Shown here: positions 17,146 to 24,853 of the stretch, piece after piece | Position numbering within the stretch: position 1 is the first letter of the stretch | Layout: each line of letters opens with the position of its first letter | Assembly (NCBI RefSeq): GCF_001436315.1 | Contig: NZ_AYZA01000001.1 | Span: 1 to 36,823, forward strand | Source: Ligilactobacillus aviarius subsp. aviarius DSM 20655 | GTDB taxonomy: Bacteria; Bacillota; Bacilli; Lactobacillales; Lactobacillaceae | Direction of reading: 5' to 3' | Length of the DNA stretch: 36,823 nt | The notes under the pieces: model-generated | What the model saw: the letters and a program-made list of their open reading frames with translations, nothing else | Databases searched by the model: none | Told to the model about the DNA's origin: nothing | Program-made: the position numbers and the translations under genes

Positions 17146-17928
17146 TTATTCCAAATAAATCGCCCGCAGTTTTTCAAGTTTTGCCGGAGTCAATCCTAAA
17201 TATTTTCCGAAATATTCATCCATCGATGAAGCGACGGTTTTACATGTTCGTTCCAATATCTTAAAGTTTTCCGAACTGACAGCTAAATTTGAATTTAATT
17301 TATCCGCAAGTGCATTCCGAGCGTCATTTGTCACCAAATGATTGATTTCGGTTGCTGATGCGCCTTCAAAAAACAAATTCGTTAACAAATAGTCCTTTAA
17401 AATTTCCGCTGGCTTAACTTGCAACGCGCTCAAAATCAAAAAGGCTGCCACTCCAGTCCGATCTTTCCCTGCCGAACAGTGAAACACCAAGCTTTGATCC
17501 GGCTTATCATTTGCCAGCAACAGCTCAAACATTCGCTGGTATGCCATCCGTGCATGCTGATCGACAAGCATTTGAACATAGCTTTGATCAGCGTAGTCTT
17601 GATCATCGATTTTCATCTTCATGTAGTTGACGATCCCTAGGTTTTTAAATAACGGTTTGCTGAACGGATAAACCGGTAAATTAACATACGCTGCCTTTTC
17701 AGGATACCGGTCCGCATAGTATTCCGTTTCAGCCGGCGAACGAAAATCAACATCGATTCGCAACCCGTAATCGGTCAAGAATTGAAGGTCATCGTCCGTT
17801 AAATCGGTCATATTTCCCGAACGCAAAATCTTGTGCCACTTAACATGCTTTCCGCTGATCGTTGAGTAACCTCCTAGTTCGCGGAAATTGACTCCACCTT
17901 TTAAATCAAGCATCCGTTGATGTTCCAT
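17146..17928 (-). CDS. Cys-based tyrosine/lipid-type protein phosphatase (paralogue A)
   Basis: 260-aa cytoplasmic phosphatase of the bacterial tyrosine-phosphatase family with the P-loop HCSAGKDRTG: Cys151 and Arg157 of C-x5-R. The N-terminal NFRELGGY, LRSGNMTDLTDDD, and VDFRSPAE segments are the family's other landmarks. The K-D pair inside the P-loop (AGKDR) is shared with Listeria LipA-type enzymes that act on phosphoinositides and phosphotyrosine. GGAGG is 6 nt before the ATG. It lies downstream of the CNNM-like gene after a hairpin, and a paralogue is at 19439-20233. Confidence 0.9.
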   Translation of the reverse strand: MEHQRMLDLKGGVNFRELGGYSTISGKHVKWHKILRSGNMTDLTDDDLQFLTDYGLRIDVDFRSPAETEYYADRYPEKAAYVNLPVYPFSKPLFKNLGIVNYMKMKIDDQDYADQSYVQMLVDQHARMAYQRMFELLLANDKPDQSLVFHCSAGKDRTGVAAFLILSALQVKPAEILKDYLLTNLFFEGASATEINHLVTNDARNALADKLNSNLAVSSENFKILERTCKTVASSMDEYFGKYLGLTPAKLEKLRAIYLE

Positions 17929-17958
17929 CTTAATTCCTCCTTAACGCTAGATACAGCA

Positions 17959-17986
17959 AGAGGCTGCGACAATTGTCACAACCTCT
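17959..17986 (-). terminator. Hairpin between CNNM-like and phosphatase genes
   Basis: A 13-bp stem (17959-17971 with 17974-17986) with a 2-nt loop. On the minus strand two imperfect positions become G-U pairs; the T run (CTCTCTTTTT) lies on the plus-strand side, so it may act as a partial terminator or processing site. The arm AGAGGTTGTGACA is the same motif as in intergenic element 1. Confidence 0.6.
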
Positions 17987-17995
17987 CTTTTTCGC

Positions 17996-19360
17996 TTATG
18001 GATTTGGGGTTCCCTGCTCATCTTCAGCAGAATCATCATCCTGACTGGTCAACGGCGTAACCTTCATCCAATCAATATAATTCCGTTTGAAATCCGTAAC
18101 CTCGATTTCAACGTTTCCAATTTGAATCTTTGACCCAAGTTTAACCTTGTAATTTTCAAGCAAATAGCCCGCTAAGGTTACACTATCTGCTTCTTGAAAT
18201 TCCTTATCCTTAAACTTAAAGAACCGTTCAAAATCATACAGGGTCGTTTTTCCCGACACCTTATACGTTCCGTCATTATTTGGAACAATATCATCGGAAG
18301 AAACGTCATCGGCTTCGTCCTTAACCGTTCCGAAAAGCTCTTCGTAAATATCCCGGTCGGTTACGATTCCGCTTGTTCCACCGTATTCATCCAAAATAAC
18401 CACTAACGGAACATGCTTCTTAATCATTTGTTGCAATAACTTTTGAATTGGGGTCATTTCAGGAGCAGTAATGACCGTCCGCATTACCCGTGAAACCCGA
18501 ACAGTATCGTCAACTTGCGCCTGGCGGATCATATCATAAATGTAAACGTAGCCTAAAATGTTATCCTTATCGTTATTGGCAACGACGGGGTAACGTGAAA
18601 ACTTGGTTTGCAAATATTTATTGATCACGTCACGCACCGTATCAGTTACGTCAACGACTTCGAGACTTGTCCGATCGACCATCACGTCCTTGGCAACCTT
18701 GTCGTTAAATTCAAAGGCCCGTTCCATGTAAACATAGTCTTCCCGGTCAATTGCTCCGCTATCAACGGAGTTTTTCGAAACGTTCAAAATTTCATTTTGC
18801 GACATGACATCTTCTTCTTCGCCTGCCGGTTTTAATCCAAGCGCCTTCACAATTCCTGAAGCTGACTTGTTAAGCAACCATACAAACGGATAGAAAATCA
18901 CGTGGAAGTAGTGTAACGGCCGCACAATGAACATCATCATCTTCATTGGCATGTCGATACTGATGTTTTTCGGGACGATTTCCGTTAAAACCACTTCAAG
19001 GTAAGTCAAAATTACGACCCCTAAAACTGCACTGACAGCCACGATTGTCGCGTGATTGATTGGCAGCCTGCCAAAGGTCTTAATTAAAATTTGCGACAGG
19101 GTATCGGCCCCGATCCAGCCTAAAATGATTCCGGTCGTTGAAACCCCAACCTGGGTCGTTGACAGATACTCATTCATATTTGAAACCATTTGCAATGCAA
19201 GTTTTAGTTTCTTCTTGTTACCCGTTCCTTCTTCCAATGCACTTTCAATTGCACTTTTCCGAACGGACACGATTGCAAATTCTGCTGCCACAAAGAATGC
19301 AGCAAAGTAAAATACGATCACTACAATAATCAAATTGATTATCGCCTGACCACTTGACAT
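17996..19360 (-). CDS. CNNM/HlyC-CorC-type membrane protein
   Basis: 454-aa protein with DUF21/CNNM transmembrane domain (three to four helices, about 1-170, with AAEFAIVSVRKS and the TTGIILGWIGA region), a CBS pair (about 215-335; MVDRTSLEVVDV and the VILDEYGGTSGIVTDRD segment), and a C-terminal CorC_HlyC domain (about 350-440; ADSVTLAGYLLE). Often annotated as hemolysin, but family members such as MpfA support Mg2+ efflux and resistance; hemolysis is not implied. GGGGA precedes the ATG. It sits between two phosphatase paralogues. Confidence 0.92.
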   Translation of the reverse strand: MSSGQAIINLIIVVIVFYFAAFFVAAEFAIVSVRKSAIESALEEGTGNKKKLKLALQMVSNMNEYLSTTQVGVSTTGIILGWIGADTLSQILIKTFGRLPINHATIVAVSAVLGVVILTYLEVVLTEIVPKNISIDMPMKMMMFIVRPLHYFHVIFYPFVWLLNKSASGIVKALGLKPAGEEEDVMSQNEILNVSKNSVDSGAIDREDYVYMERAFEFNDKVAKDVMVDRTSLEVVDVTDTVRDVINKYLQTKFSRYPVVANNDKDNILGYVYIYDMIRQAQVDDTVRVSRVMRTVITAPEMTPIQKLLQQMIKKHVPLVVILDEYGGTSGIVTDRDIYEELFGTVKDEADDVSSDDIVPNNDGTYKVSGKTTLYDFERFFKFKDKEFQEADSVTLAGYLLENYKVKLGSKIQIGNVEIEVTDFKRNYIDWMKVTPLTSQDDDSAEDEQGTPNP

Positions 19361-19438
19361 TTAGTCATTCCCCATTTCTGAAAATAATTAAATTTCATTT
19401 CATATTAAAATCATACCACCTTTTACGGTGTTTGTAGA

Positions 19439-20233
19439 CTACTGCCCGTTATCTGTGAGATAAATTTTCTTTAAATCGCGCTGTTGTTGCGGGGTAACCT
19501 TCAATACCTGCTCAACATAATTGCGGACATTGCCAGCTTCTGCGCGAATGACGTTCAGGGCTGTATCCAAATACTCATCATAAACATGGGTCAAAGCTTC
19601 AATATTTTTCAAGAAAGCTGGTCCCAGTTCATGATAAAGTTTCTGTTTATTTTGCTGATTCAATGCTAAATGCTTGTTTGATGAAAGGTAGTCCTCACGA
19701 ATGATTTCATCAGGAACCCCTAAAACAGTCATCAAATAAACGGCGCCCATTCCAGTCCGGTCTTTTCCTGCCGTACAGTGGAAAAGAACTGCTTCACCGT
19801 CAGCTGAATTAGCCAATAACTCATCGAAAAACACCCGGTAAGCGTGTTGCGCACTTGGAGCAAGGACAATATCCTTATATGAATTCAACATATCGTGATA
19901 GCCAGCTTCAGGATCTTCCTTAAATGCTCGCTTTCGCATTTGATTCTTGGCCGTACTATTCGTTTCATCAGCTGGAAAAACCGAGTCATTAACGTACTTC
20001 GCCATTGAAGGAACTTTATCCGGATATTCGTCCTGCTCGCTTGGCGAGCGGAAATCAACGTCGACCCGGACCCCATATTCATTCAGATAATTCAAGTCAT
20101 CAACCGAAAGCGGGTTAAGCATCCCTGAACGAACGGCTTTATGCATTTTGATTGCCTTTCCGTCAGTTGTCGGATACCCGCCAATATCGCGAAAATTAAA
20201 TCCGTTTTTAACTTTTAATAAATGCTGTTCCAT
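19439..20233 (-). CDS. Cys-based tyrosine/lipid-type protein phosphatase (paralogue B)
   Basis: 264-aa paralogue of the protein at 17146-17928. NFRDIGGY, VRSGMLNPLSVDD, VDVDFRSPSE and the P-loop HCTAGKDRTG (Cys153, Arg159) are conserved. It differs by an acidic/basic insert around residues 90-110 (DETNSTAKNQMRKRAFKE), so the two are diverged and probably not redundant. AAGGA is 9 nt before the ATG. It starts 3 bp after the 156-aa gene and is likely cotranscribed with it and the YkuD-like gene. Confidence 0.9.
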   Translation of the reverse strand: MEQHLLKVKNGFNFRDIGGYPTTDGKAIKMHKAVRSGMLNPLSVDDLNYLNEYGVRVDVDFRSPSEQDEYPDKVPSMAKYVNDSVFPADETNSTAKNQMRKRAFKEDPEAGYHDMLNSYKDIVLAPSAQHAYRVFFDELLANSADGEAVLFHCTAGKDRTGMGAVYLMTVLGVPDEIIREDYLSSNKHLALNQQNKQKLYHELGPAFLKNIEALTHVYDEYLDTALNVIRAEAGNVRNYVEQVLKVTPQQQRDLKKIYLTDNGQ

Positions 20234-20236
20234 CTT

Positions 20237-20707
20237 TTAATCCTTCTTTTCCTTCGCTGCTGCCAAATTATTTTGAATTTGCTCTAAGCCAGCATGAACC
20301 TTAGTGATCATTTGCTGGGCAAATTCCATCGGTGCATTATCTAACGCTTCAATTGAACCTAACTGAGCGATATGGAACTTCGATGCATTCAGATCCGGAG
20401 CTTCCATGATCAGTTCAACCTGTACCGGGACTTCCGCAGCTGAACTTTCAAAAAAGTTATCGACCCGGTTGATATTCGCAAACGGCAAATTGATAATGCC
20501 GCTTTCTAACCGAACTGAAACGGCTTCTTCAAAATCCGTGATCACCAAAATCTGCTGCCCCAGTTTTCCCTGAGCAACCGTGGTTTGAAAATCCGAAAGA
20601 AGCTGTTTTAATGCCCCGTCAATATCATTAACGGGCGCTTCCATTTCACTGCTGATAAAGTCACCGTCAACGATGCGGTCAATAAAATCTTGTACCTTAA
20701 TTTTCAT
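20237..20707 (-). CDS. Unrecognised 156-aa soluble protein
   Basis: I do not recognise a family. The protein is acidic, lacks signal peptide and membrane segments, and has an N-terminal helix (VQDFIDRIVDGDF), an alternating beta-rich middle (QQILVITDFEEAVSVRLESGIINLPF) and a C-terminal amphipathic helix (MEFAQQMITKVHAGLEQIQNNLAAAKEKKD). The ATG at 20707 is preceded by AAAGGA. It overlaps the 3' end of the YkuD-like gene by 11 bp and is followed after 3 bp by phosphatase B, implying a three-gene unit. A chaperone- or adaptor-like role is possible but is only a guess. Confidence 0.75.
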   Translation of the reverse strand: MKIKVQDFIDRIVDGDFISSEMEAPVNDIDGALKQLLSDFQTTVAQGKLGQQILVITDFEEAVSVRLESGIINLPFANINRVDNFFESSAAEVPVQVELIMEAPDLNASKFHIAQLGSIEALDNAPMEFAQQMITKVHAGLEQIQNNLAAAKEKKD

Positions 20708-21518
20708 TGTGATGATCCTTTTCTTTATTCTTGTGATTGAATTTTGCTTGCGTTTCAAGATACTTGTAGTGATTCTTCAATTCGACGTATGGATTCCCCT
20801 TATCACTTCGACTTTGGATCACTAACATTGTTTTGGCTGGAATATTCTTTTCAAGCCATTCAGCGTCTGAAGTTGTCAGCCAAATTGCCCCGTTGGTTTG
20901 AGCAACATGTTTATGTTTAAAGCTCTTTCCTAAGCATTTAACGGCTTCCTTATCGACTTTTCCGTTCTTATCAGTTGGAACAGCTTGAAGCATTGATTGA
21001 ACACCGTATGGATCACCAGGGTTTGAATATGAGATCCAGGCTGCATAACTGCGGGCTGACGGGGCATCATAATAATTCGTTCCCCGCGTTTTTTTGATCT
21101 TAAAAATTCCCAGCGGAGTCTTTTGCCGGTTATCCATTGTTTGATAGTTCGGGTTCCCATAGGCATACATTGTATAGATCGTAAACGGACCTTGGTGAAC
21201 ATACAACCGTTGCTTAGCCAGTGAGAATGAAAGCCATACCCGATTCAATTTCGAATAGTGCCGGTACTTGGCAATTTCAGGGTACGGTAATGTTTCACTT
21301 GGTTTATTCCATTCAACCGGTTTGCGCAAATGTTCCCGTTGCTTTTTCATCATTCGGGCATTAATTTTAGCATCATGTTCATCGCGCTTCTTTTCCTTTG
21401 CTAATTTAACCGCCCGAATTCCTTCTTCGTGCTTAATATAAATGTATGAACCGACTGTTCCGGCAACCAAGACGATTGCGACCAACCAAGCCAGCCAACT
21501 ACTTTTTTTCTTTTCCAT
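20697..21518 (-). CDS. YkuD-fold (L,D-transpeptidase-like) membrane-anchored protein without catalytic Cys
   Basis: 273-aa protein with one N-terminal membrane helix (8-28), a basic coiled spacer (31-66) and a YkuD-like domain (about 92-235): VWLSFSLAKQRLYVHQGPF, the KTPLGIFKI turn, and C-terminal AKTMLVIQ. At the position where active L,D-transpeptidases carry SHGCIRL it reads TNGAIWL (208-214), so the catalytic Cys is Ala211 and the preceding His is Asn209. Cys195 is outside the motif. It should therefore not cross-link peptidoglycan by the usual mechanism; a wall-binding or regulatory role is inferred. GAGAGG precedes the ATG. Confidence 0.8.
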   Translation of the reverse strand: MEKKKSSWLAWLVAIVLVAGTVGSYIYIKHEEGIRAVKLAKEKKRDEHDAKINARMMKKQREHLRKPVEWNKPSETLPYPEIAKYRHYSKLNRVWLSFSLAKQRLYVHQGPFTIYTMYAYGNPNYQTMDNRQKTPLGIFKIKKTRGTNYYDAPSARSYAAWISYSNPGDPYGVQSMLQAVPTDKNGKVDKEAVKCLGKSFKHKHVAQTNGAIWLTTSDAEWLEKNIPAKTMLVIQSRSDKGNPYVELKNHYKYLETQAKFNHKNKEKDHHNEN

Positions 21519-21584
21519 TTTTCTGCCTCTCGCTTAGTTCTTTCTTTTTATAAATATACGTAAACGCGCTTAAAAATTCAAATT

Positions 21585-23129
21585 TTATTTAGTTTTCCGC
21601 AAGGCTTCGACGTCAATGATCCGGTCGACCCACCCACGATAAAATGAAGCTTCGTGAGTTACCAAAATCACATTGCCCGGATAACTGATCAAAGCTTGCC
21701 GCAATGCATCCTTCGTTTCATCATCCAAATGATTTGTTGGTTCATCAAGGATCAAGAAATTAGTTGGATGAAGTTCCAAAATACATAATTTGACCTTCGT
21801 TTGTTCCCCACCGCTAAGCAGATTCAACGATTGCATTGCATTTGCTGCATTAATTCCAGCCCGGGCAAGCTTTTGGCGAATGGTCTTAGGTTCCAACAGC
21901 GGATCGATATTTTGAATCGTTTGAAGCGGGGTTTGAGTGGCGTCATCCCATACTAAATCCTGGTTAAAATATCCAATTTTAACCGCGTCGCCGAAATTTG
22001 CGGTTCCTTCAAACACTGGAATTTTACCCAGGATCGACTTGATCAAGGTTGATTTTCCAACCCCATTGAATCCCTTCAAAACGATCTTTTCCCCATGCGT
22101 CATTGAAAAGGTAATCGGTGCGAGTAACGGCTTGTCATACCCGACAACAAGATTTTTAACCGTCAAGGTATTTGCCGATAAAATTTCTTCAATTGGGAAA
22201 TTAAAATGAGCACGCAGATTATCACTCGGTGGGGTGATCCGTTTCATCTTGGCCAATCGTTTTTCACGCGATTTTGCCATTGACGCCCGGGTTCCTGCCT
22301 TATTTTTCCGAATATAGGCTTCATCTTTTTCAATTTGACGTTGCTGTTTTTCAAACGCCTTTCGCTGAACTTCCTTTTTAATCTCTTTTTGCTTGATTGC
22401 CGCCTTAAAACTTCCGGTATACTTTGTAATTTTCCCCCATGAAACATCAATAATCGCGTTGGTGACCCGTTCTAGAAAATCATAATCATGGGAAATCACC
22501 ATAAATGCTCCTTGAAAATCATTCAAAAAGCCGATCAGCCATTCAATATGCTCAGTGTCAAGGTAATTGGTCGGTTCATCCAGCAAAAGCACATCGGGAC
22601 TTTCTAACAGCAACTTTGCTAAAATAATTTTGGAGCGTTGTCCGCCTGAACAGTCACTGACCCGGCGATCTTTTCCCAGCGCATCAATTCCTAATCCTTG
22701 CATTACCTGATCAATTCGGGAATCGATTCCATAAAAGTCATGTGCTTCTAATGTTTGCTGGTTCCGGCCCGCGCGTTCTAACAGCCGTTCATCCATTGTT
22801 TCAGCATACTTTGCATAATCTTGCTGAATTTGGTTTTCAATTTCATAAAGGTTTTTAAAAGCACTTTTCAAAAAAGAAATAATCGTTAGATCATGTGCCG
22901 ATTCAGCGTACTGATCCAAGTAACCGATTTTAATTCCTTTTTGCCATCTAATTTGACCTTCATCAGGAAAAAGCTGCTTGGTAATCAACTTGATTAACGT
23001 TGATTTTCCGGCTCCATTTTGACCGATCACGCCTAAATGATCTTCTTTATTCAAACTGAATTCAGCATCCGTATATAATTGCTTTTCAGCAAAGCTCATT
23101 GAAAGGTGGCTAACTTCTAAAATTCCCAT
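21585..23129 (-). CDS. ABC-F family ATPase (ribosome-associated)
   Basis: 514-aa protein with two ABC cassettes and no membrane segment. Walker A GQNGAGKST (about 36-44) and GFNGVGKST, signatures CSGGQRSKI and LSGGEQTKV, and Walker B VLLLDEPTNYLD and FLILDEPTNHLD are complete. The charged linker between cassettes (about 245-310, rich in K, E, Q, R) is the P-site tRNA-interaction motif region. ABC-F proteins rescue ribosomes or protect them from antibiotics; which applies here cannot be read from sequence. The ribosome binding site is weak (GTTGAGAA). The gene starts 25 nt after a terminator in its own leader, which suggests conditional expression. Confidence 0.9.
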   Translation of the reverse strand: MGILEVSHLSMSFAEKQLYTDAEFSLNKEDHLGVIGQNGAGKSTLIKLITKQLFPDEGQIRWQKGIKIGYLDQYAESAHDLTIISFLKSAFKNLYEIENQIQQDYAKYAETMDERLLERAGRNQQTLEAHDFYGIDSRIDQVMQGLGIDALGKDRRVSDCSGGQRSKIILAKLLLESPDVLLLDEPTNYLDTEHIEWLIGFLNDFQGAFMVISHDYDFLERVTNAIIDVSWGKITKYTGSFKAAIKQKEIKKEVQRKAFEKQQRQIEKDEAYIRKNKAGTRASMAKSREKRLAKMKRITPPSDNLRAHFNFPIEEILSANTLTVKNLVVGYDKPLLAPITFSMTHGEKIVLKGFNGVGKSTLIKSILGKIPVFEGTANFGDAVKIGYFNQDLVWDDATQTPLQTIQNIDPLLEPKTIRQKLARAGINAANAMQSLNLLSGGEQTKVKLCILELHPTNFLILDEPTNHLDDETKDALRQALISYPGNVILVTHEASFYRGWVDRIIDVEALRKTK

Positions 23130-23153
23130 TTCTCAACTTCATATCACTTTAGA

Positions 23154-23193
23154 TAAAAAAACACCACATGTTCCGCCTACGCGATCCATGTGG
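23154..23193 (-). terminator. Terminator in the ABC-F leader
   Basis: On the minus strand CCACATG and CATGTGG form a stem with an inner CGC-GCG pair closed by GTAG, followed by GTGTTTTTTT. It stands between the 46-aa ORF and the ABC-F start, so it terminates the small gene and may attenuate ABC-F. Confidence 0.88.
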
Positions 23194-23297
23194 AGCTTCT
23201 GCGTATTCAATTAATTGAAACTCGGATCTGCTGCAAAACTCCTCGAGAAAGTTTCACATCAGTTGAGCCCCACGTGCATCATGCCCGTAAGCTCAAT
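23154..23297 (-). promoter_or_regulatory. Candidate attenuator leader of the ABC-F gene
   Basis: On the minus strand, directly after the stop codon of the 46-aa ORF, stem A forms from TTGAGC and GCTCAA with an inner ACG-GCA/TGC-CGT helix. A second stem pairs GAAACT with AGTTTC. The terminator hairpin follows. The right arm of stem A, CACGTGGGGC (23267-23276), can instead pair with GCTCCACATG (23187-23196), the left arm of the terminator, with one mismatch. This gives mutually exclusive terminator and anti-terminator forms. No T-box sequence was seen. Confidence 0.6.
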
Positions 23298-23437
23298 TAC
23301 TTGTTTGCTTTGTCAGCTTCATCGCGTTCCTTCAAGAAATCTAAAACAGCTTCGTGTTGTTTACGACGCTTCTTGATGTTCTTGTGGTTTACAGGACGAC
23401 GATCGTTAGCTGCACCAATGTGTGTGTTTTGTGACAT
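23297..23437 (-). CDS. 46-aa basic protein or leader peptide upstream of ABC-F
   Basis: Short ORF encoding a 46-residue, strongly basic, soluble protein (starts MSQNTHIGAANDRRPVNHKN, then IKKRRKQHEAVLDFLKERDE, ends ADKANK). GGAGGG lies 7 nt before the ATG and a good promoter lies 30 bp upstream. Codons such as CGT, AAC, GGT and AAG are those of highly expressed genes, arguing that it is a real protein. Family not recognised. Its stop codon abuts the first stem of the ABC-F leader, so it could also act as a regulatory upstream ORF. The longer plus-strand frame over the same bases is an antisense shadow. Confidence 0.75.
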   Translation of the reverse strand: MSQNTHIGAANDRRPVNHKNIKKRRKQHEAVLDFLKERDEADKANK

Positions 23438-23472
23438 GAAGTTACCCTCCCTTCTGACATTAACAACCACTT

Positions 23473-23501
23473 ATTTTATCGAAAATTTTCAAAAAATTCA
23501 A
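23473..23501 (-). promoter_or_regulatory. Promoter of the 46-aa ORF / ABC-F unit
   Basis: On the minus strand TTGAAT (23496-23501), 17-bp spacer, TAAAAT (23473-23478). The spacer and -35 contain AATTTTTTGAAAATT (23484-23498), one base from the CodY box AATTTTCNGAAAATT, but whether this organism has CodY is unknown. Confidence 0.6.
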
Positions 23502-23503
23502 GT

Positions 23504-24253
23504 TTACTTTGAAGATGACGCATGCCGTTTTCGAACTTGGTGAACAATTAAGGTAATGACCACCGCGATCAAGACAATGATTCCAAAAACAGCCGCCGGA
23601 ATTTCAATATCGATTGCTGGAATTGAAATAAATAATTTAACAGCGATCAATGCAATCAACGCATATGCCATGACCTCAAGTTCCGGAATTTTTTTCATCA
23701 GTTGCATGATCACTTCAGCAATTCCCCGCATACATAAAATTCCGATCATGCCCCCAATTAGAACGATCACCGGATTCGGTGAAATTGCCAACGAGGCTAA
23801 AATGGAATCGACCGAAAAGACAATGTCCATTAATTCAATTGATACAACGACTGACCAGAAAAGCGGTAATATCCGCTTCCGCTTCTTTGATTGGTGCTGG
23901 TCAGAATGCGGATGCGCCATTTTCCAAAAGTGATCGATCGACAGGTAAAGCAAATATCCTGCTCCAATCACTTTGATCCACCAAAACTTGATCAAAAAGG
24001 TCCCAACGCCGATTAAAAGAAACCGGAAGAGATATGCTCCCCATAAACCATAAAACAAGGACTTTTCTTGTTCTTTTTTGGTCGGAAGTTTTTGCGTTTG
24101 CGCCGCAAGCACGATCGCATTATCAACCGATAATAAACACTCGATCAAAACAAGCGAAAGAATAATCAACCAGTCGCTTCCTGATTCAATAACAGTTTTC
24201 CAATTATTCAAATCAAAGAACGGACCATATAACGTTTGTAAAAAATGTATCAA
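23504..24253 (-). CDS. TerC-family integral membrane protein
   Basis: 249-aa protein with about seven membrane helices and the family's acidic motifs in membrane segments: SVDNAIVLA (about residue 43) and FSVDSILASLA (about 145). TerC/Alx/YkoY proteins are linked to Mn2+ efflux or metal insertion into exported proteins. A His-rich cytoplasmic loop (HPHSDQHQSKKRKR) lies mid-protein. The start is a TTG at 24253 with GGAG 7 nt upstream. A yybP-ykoY manganese riboswitch, often found before such genes, is not evident in the 98-bp leader. Confidence 0.9.
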   Translation of the reverse strand: MIHFLQTLYGPFFDLNNWKTVIESGSDWLIILSLVLIECLLSVDNAIVLAAQTQKLPTKKEQEKSLFYGLWGAYLFRFLLIGVGTFLIKFWWIKVIGAGYLLYLSIDHFWKMAHPHSDQHQSKKRKRILPLFWSVVVSIELMDIVFSVDSILASLAISPNPVIVLIGGMIGILCMRGIAEVIMQLMKKIPELEVMAYALIALIAVKLFISIPAIDIEIPAAVFGIIVLIAVVITLIVHQVRKRHASSSK

Positions 24254-24351
24254 TTAAAATCTCCTTTAATTATCATTGTATAAGGAAAATATCACATTTT
24301 AGTTTTAATTTCAAAGGCTGGCAGGTACTTCTTAAAAGAAGTTTAACTTTG

Positions 24352-24762
24352 CTAATCATCCAATGGCAACGTTAATTCATCTGATTGAGCTTCAACTGAT
24401 TGCCGTTCAGCTTTGCCGTGCAAAAAGCCTTTGATCATTCCGTAAATTGCTGTTTTCTCATTTGCTGACAATTGATGCCCATTAAAATTCAATTGAGCAT
24501 TTGACGTAAATAAATCATCAAGTTCAACTTCGGTATATTGCCGCCCTGCAAGAAAATCCAGCGACACGTTAAAGTAATCTGCCAGTTTCATCATTTCGAT
24601 ATACGACGGAGTATTCACACCGCGTTCCCAACTCCCAATTTGGGGACCGGTATTAGCTCGTTCACGCGGATAATCCGCTAATGATTGGTTTAACGCGCTG
24701 GCTAATTCCGGCAACGATAAGCCTTTCCCTTGCCGAAGAGCCCGTAATCTTTCAGGAAACAT
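24352..24762 (-). CDS. XRE-family helix-turn-helix regulator
   Basis: 136-aa protein. The N-terminal HTH (about 3-70) reads RLRALRQGKGLSLPELASAL, then IGSWERGVNTPSYIEMMKLADYFNVSLDFLAG, with a longer than usual turn (NQSLADYPRERANTGPQ) between helices 2 and 3. The C-terminal 60 residues are acidic and of unknown function. GAGGTG precedes the ATG. It lies just upstream of terC but with about 100 bp between, so it may or may not regulate it. Confidence 0.88.
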   Translation of the reverse strand: MFPERLRALRQGKGLSLPELASALNQSLADYPRERANTGPQIGSWERGVNTPSYIEMMKLADYFNVSLDFLAGRQYTEVELDDLFTSNAQLNFNGHQLSANEKTAIYGMIKGFLHGKAERQSVEAQSDELTLPLDD

Positions 24763-24794
24763 TTTATCACCTCATAAATTAAAACCTTCGAATC

Positions 24795-24827
24795 AAAAAG
24801 AGGTCGTCCCGTTGCCGGCACAACCTC
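24795..24827 (-). terminator. Terminator of the polytopic membrane protein gene
   Basis: On the minus strand GAGGTTGTGCC pairs with GGGACGACCTC (one mismatch, one G-U), followed by TTTTTGATT. The GAGGTTGTG arm again resembles the hairpins at 7965 and 17959. Confidence 0.75.
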
Positions 24828-24853
24828 CTTCCATTAAAAACTTTGCTTTTCGG

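Noticed and set aside
17996-19360. True hemolysin
   Set aside because: The common label comes from one early report; CNNM/CBS/CorC architecture indicates a transport-related role.
23154-23297. T-box leader, 6S RNA or SRP RNA
   Set aside because: The T-box core sequence, the SRP GGAAG/GCAGC loop and the 6S long-rod layout are absent; an attenuator fits better.
23190-23543. Plus-strand 117-aa frame over the ABC-F leader
   Set aside because: It lacks a ribosome binding site, runs antisense to the well-initiated 46-aa ORF and overlaps the end of terC.
24254-24351. yybP-ykoY manganese riboswitch before terC
   Set aside because: The leader is under 100 bp and lacks the conserved loop sequences and terminator I would expect.
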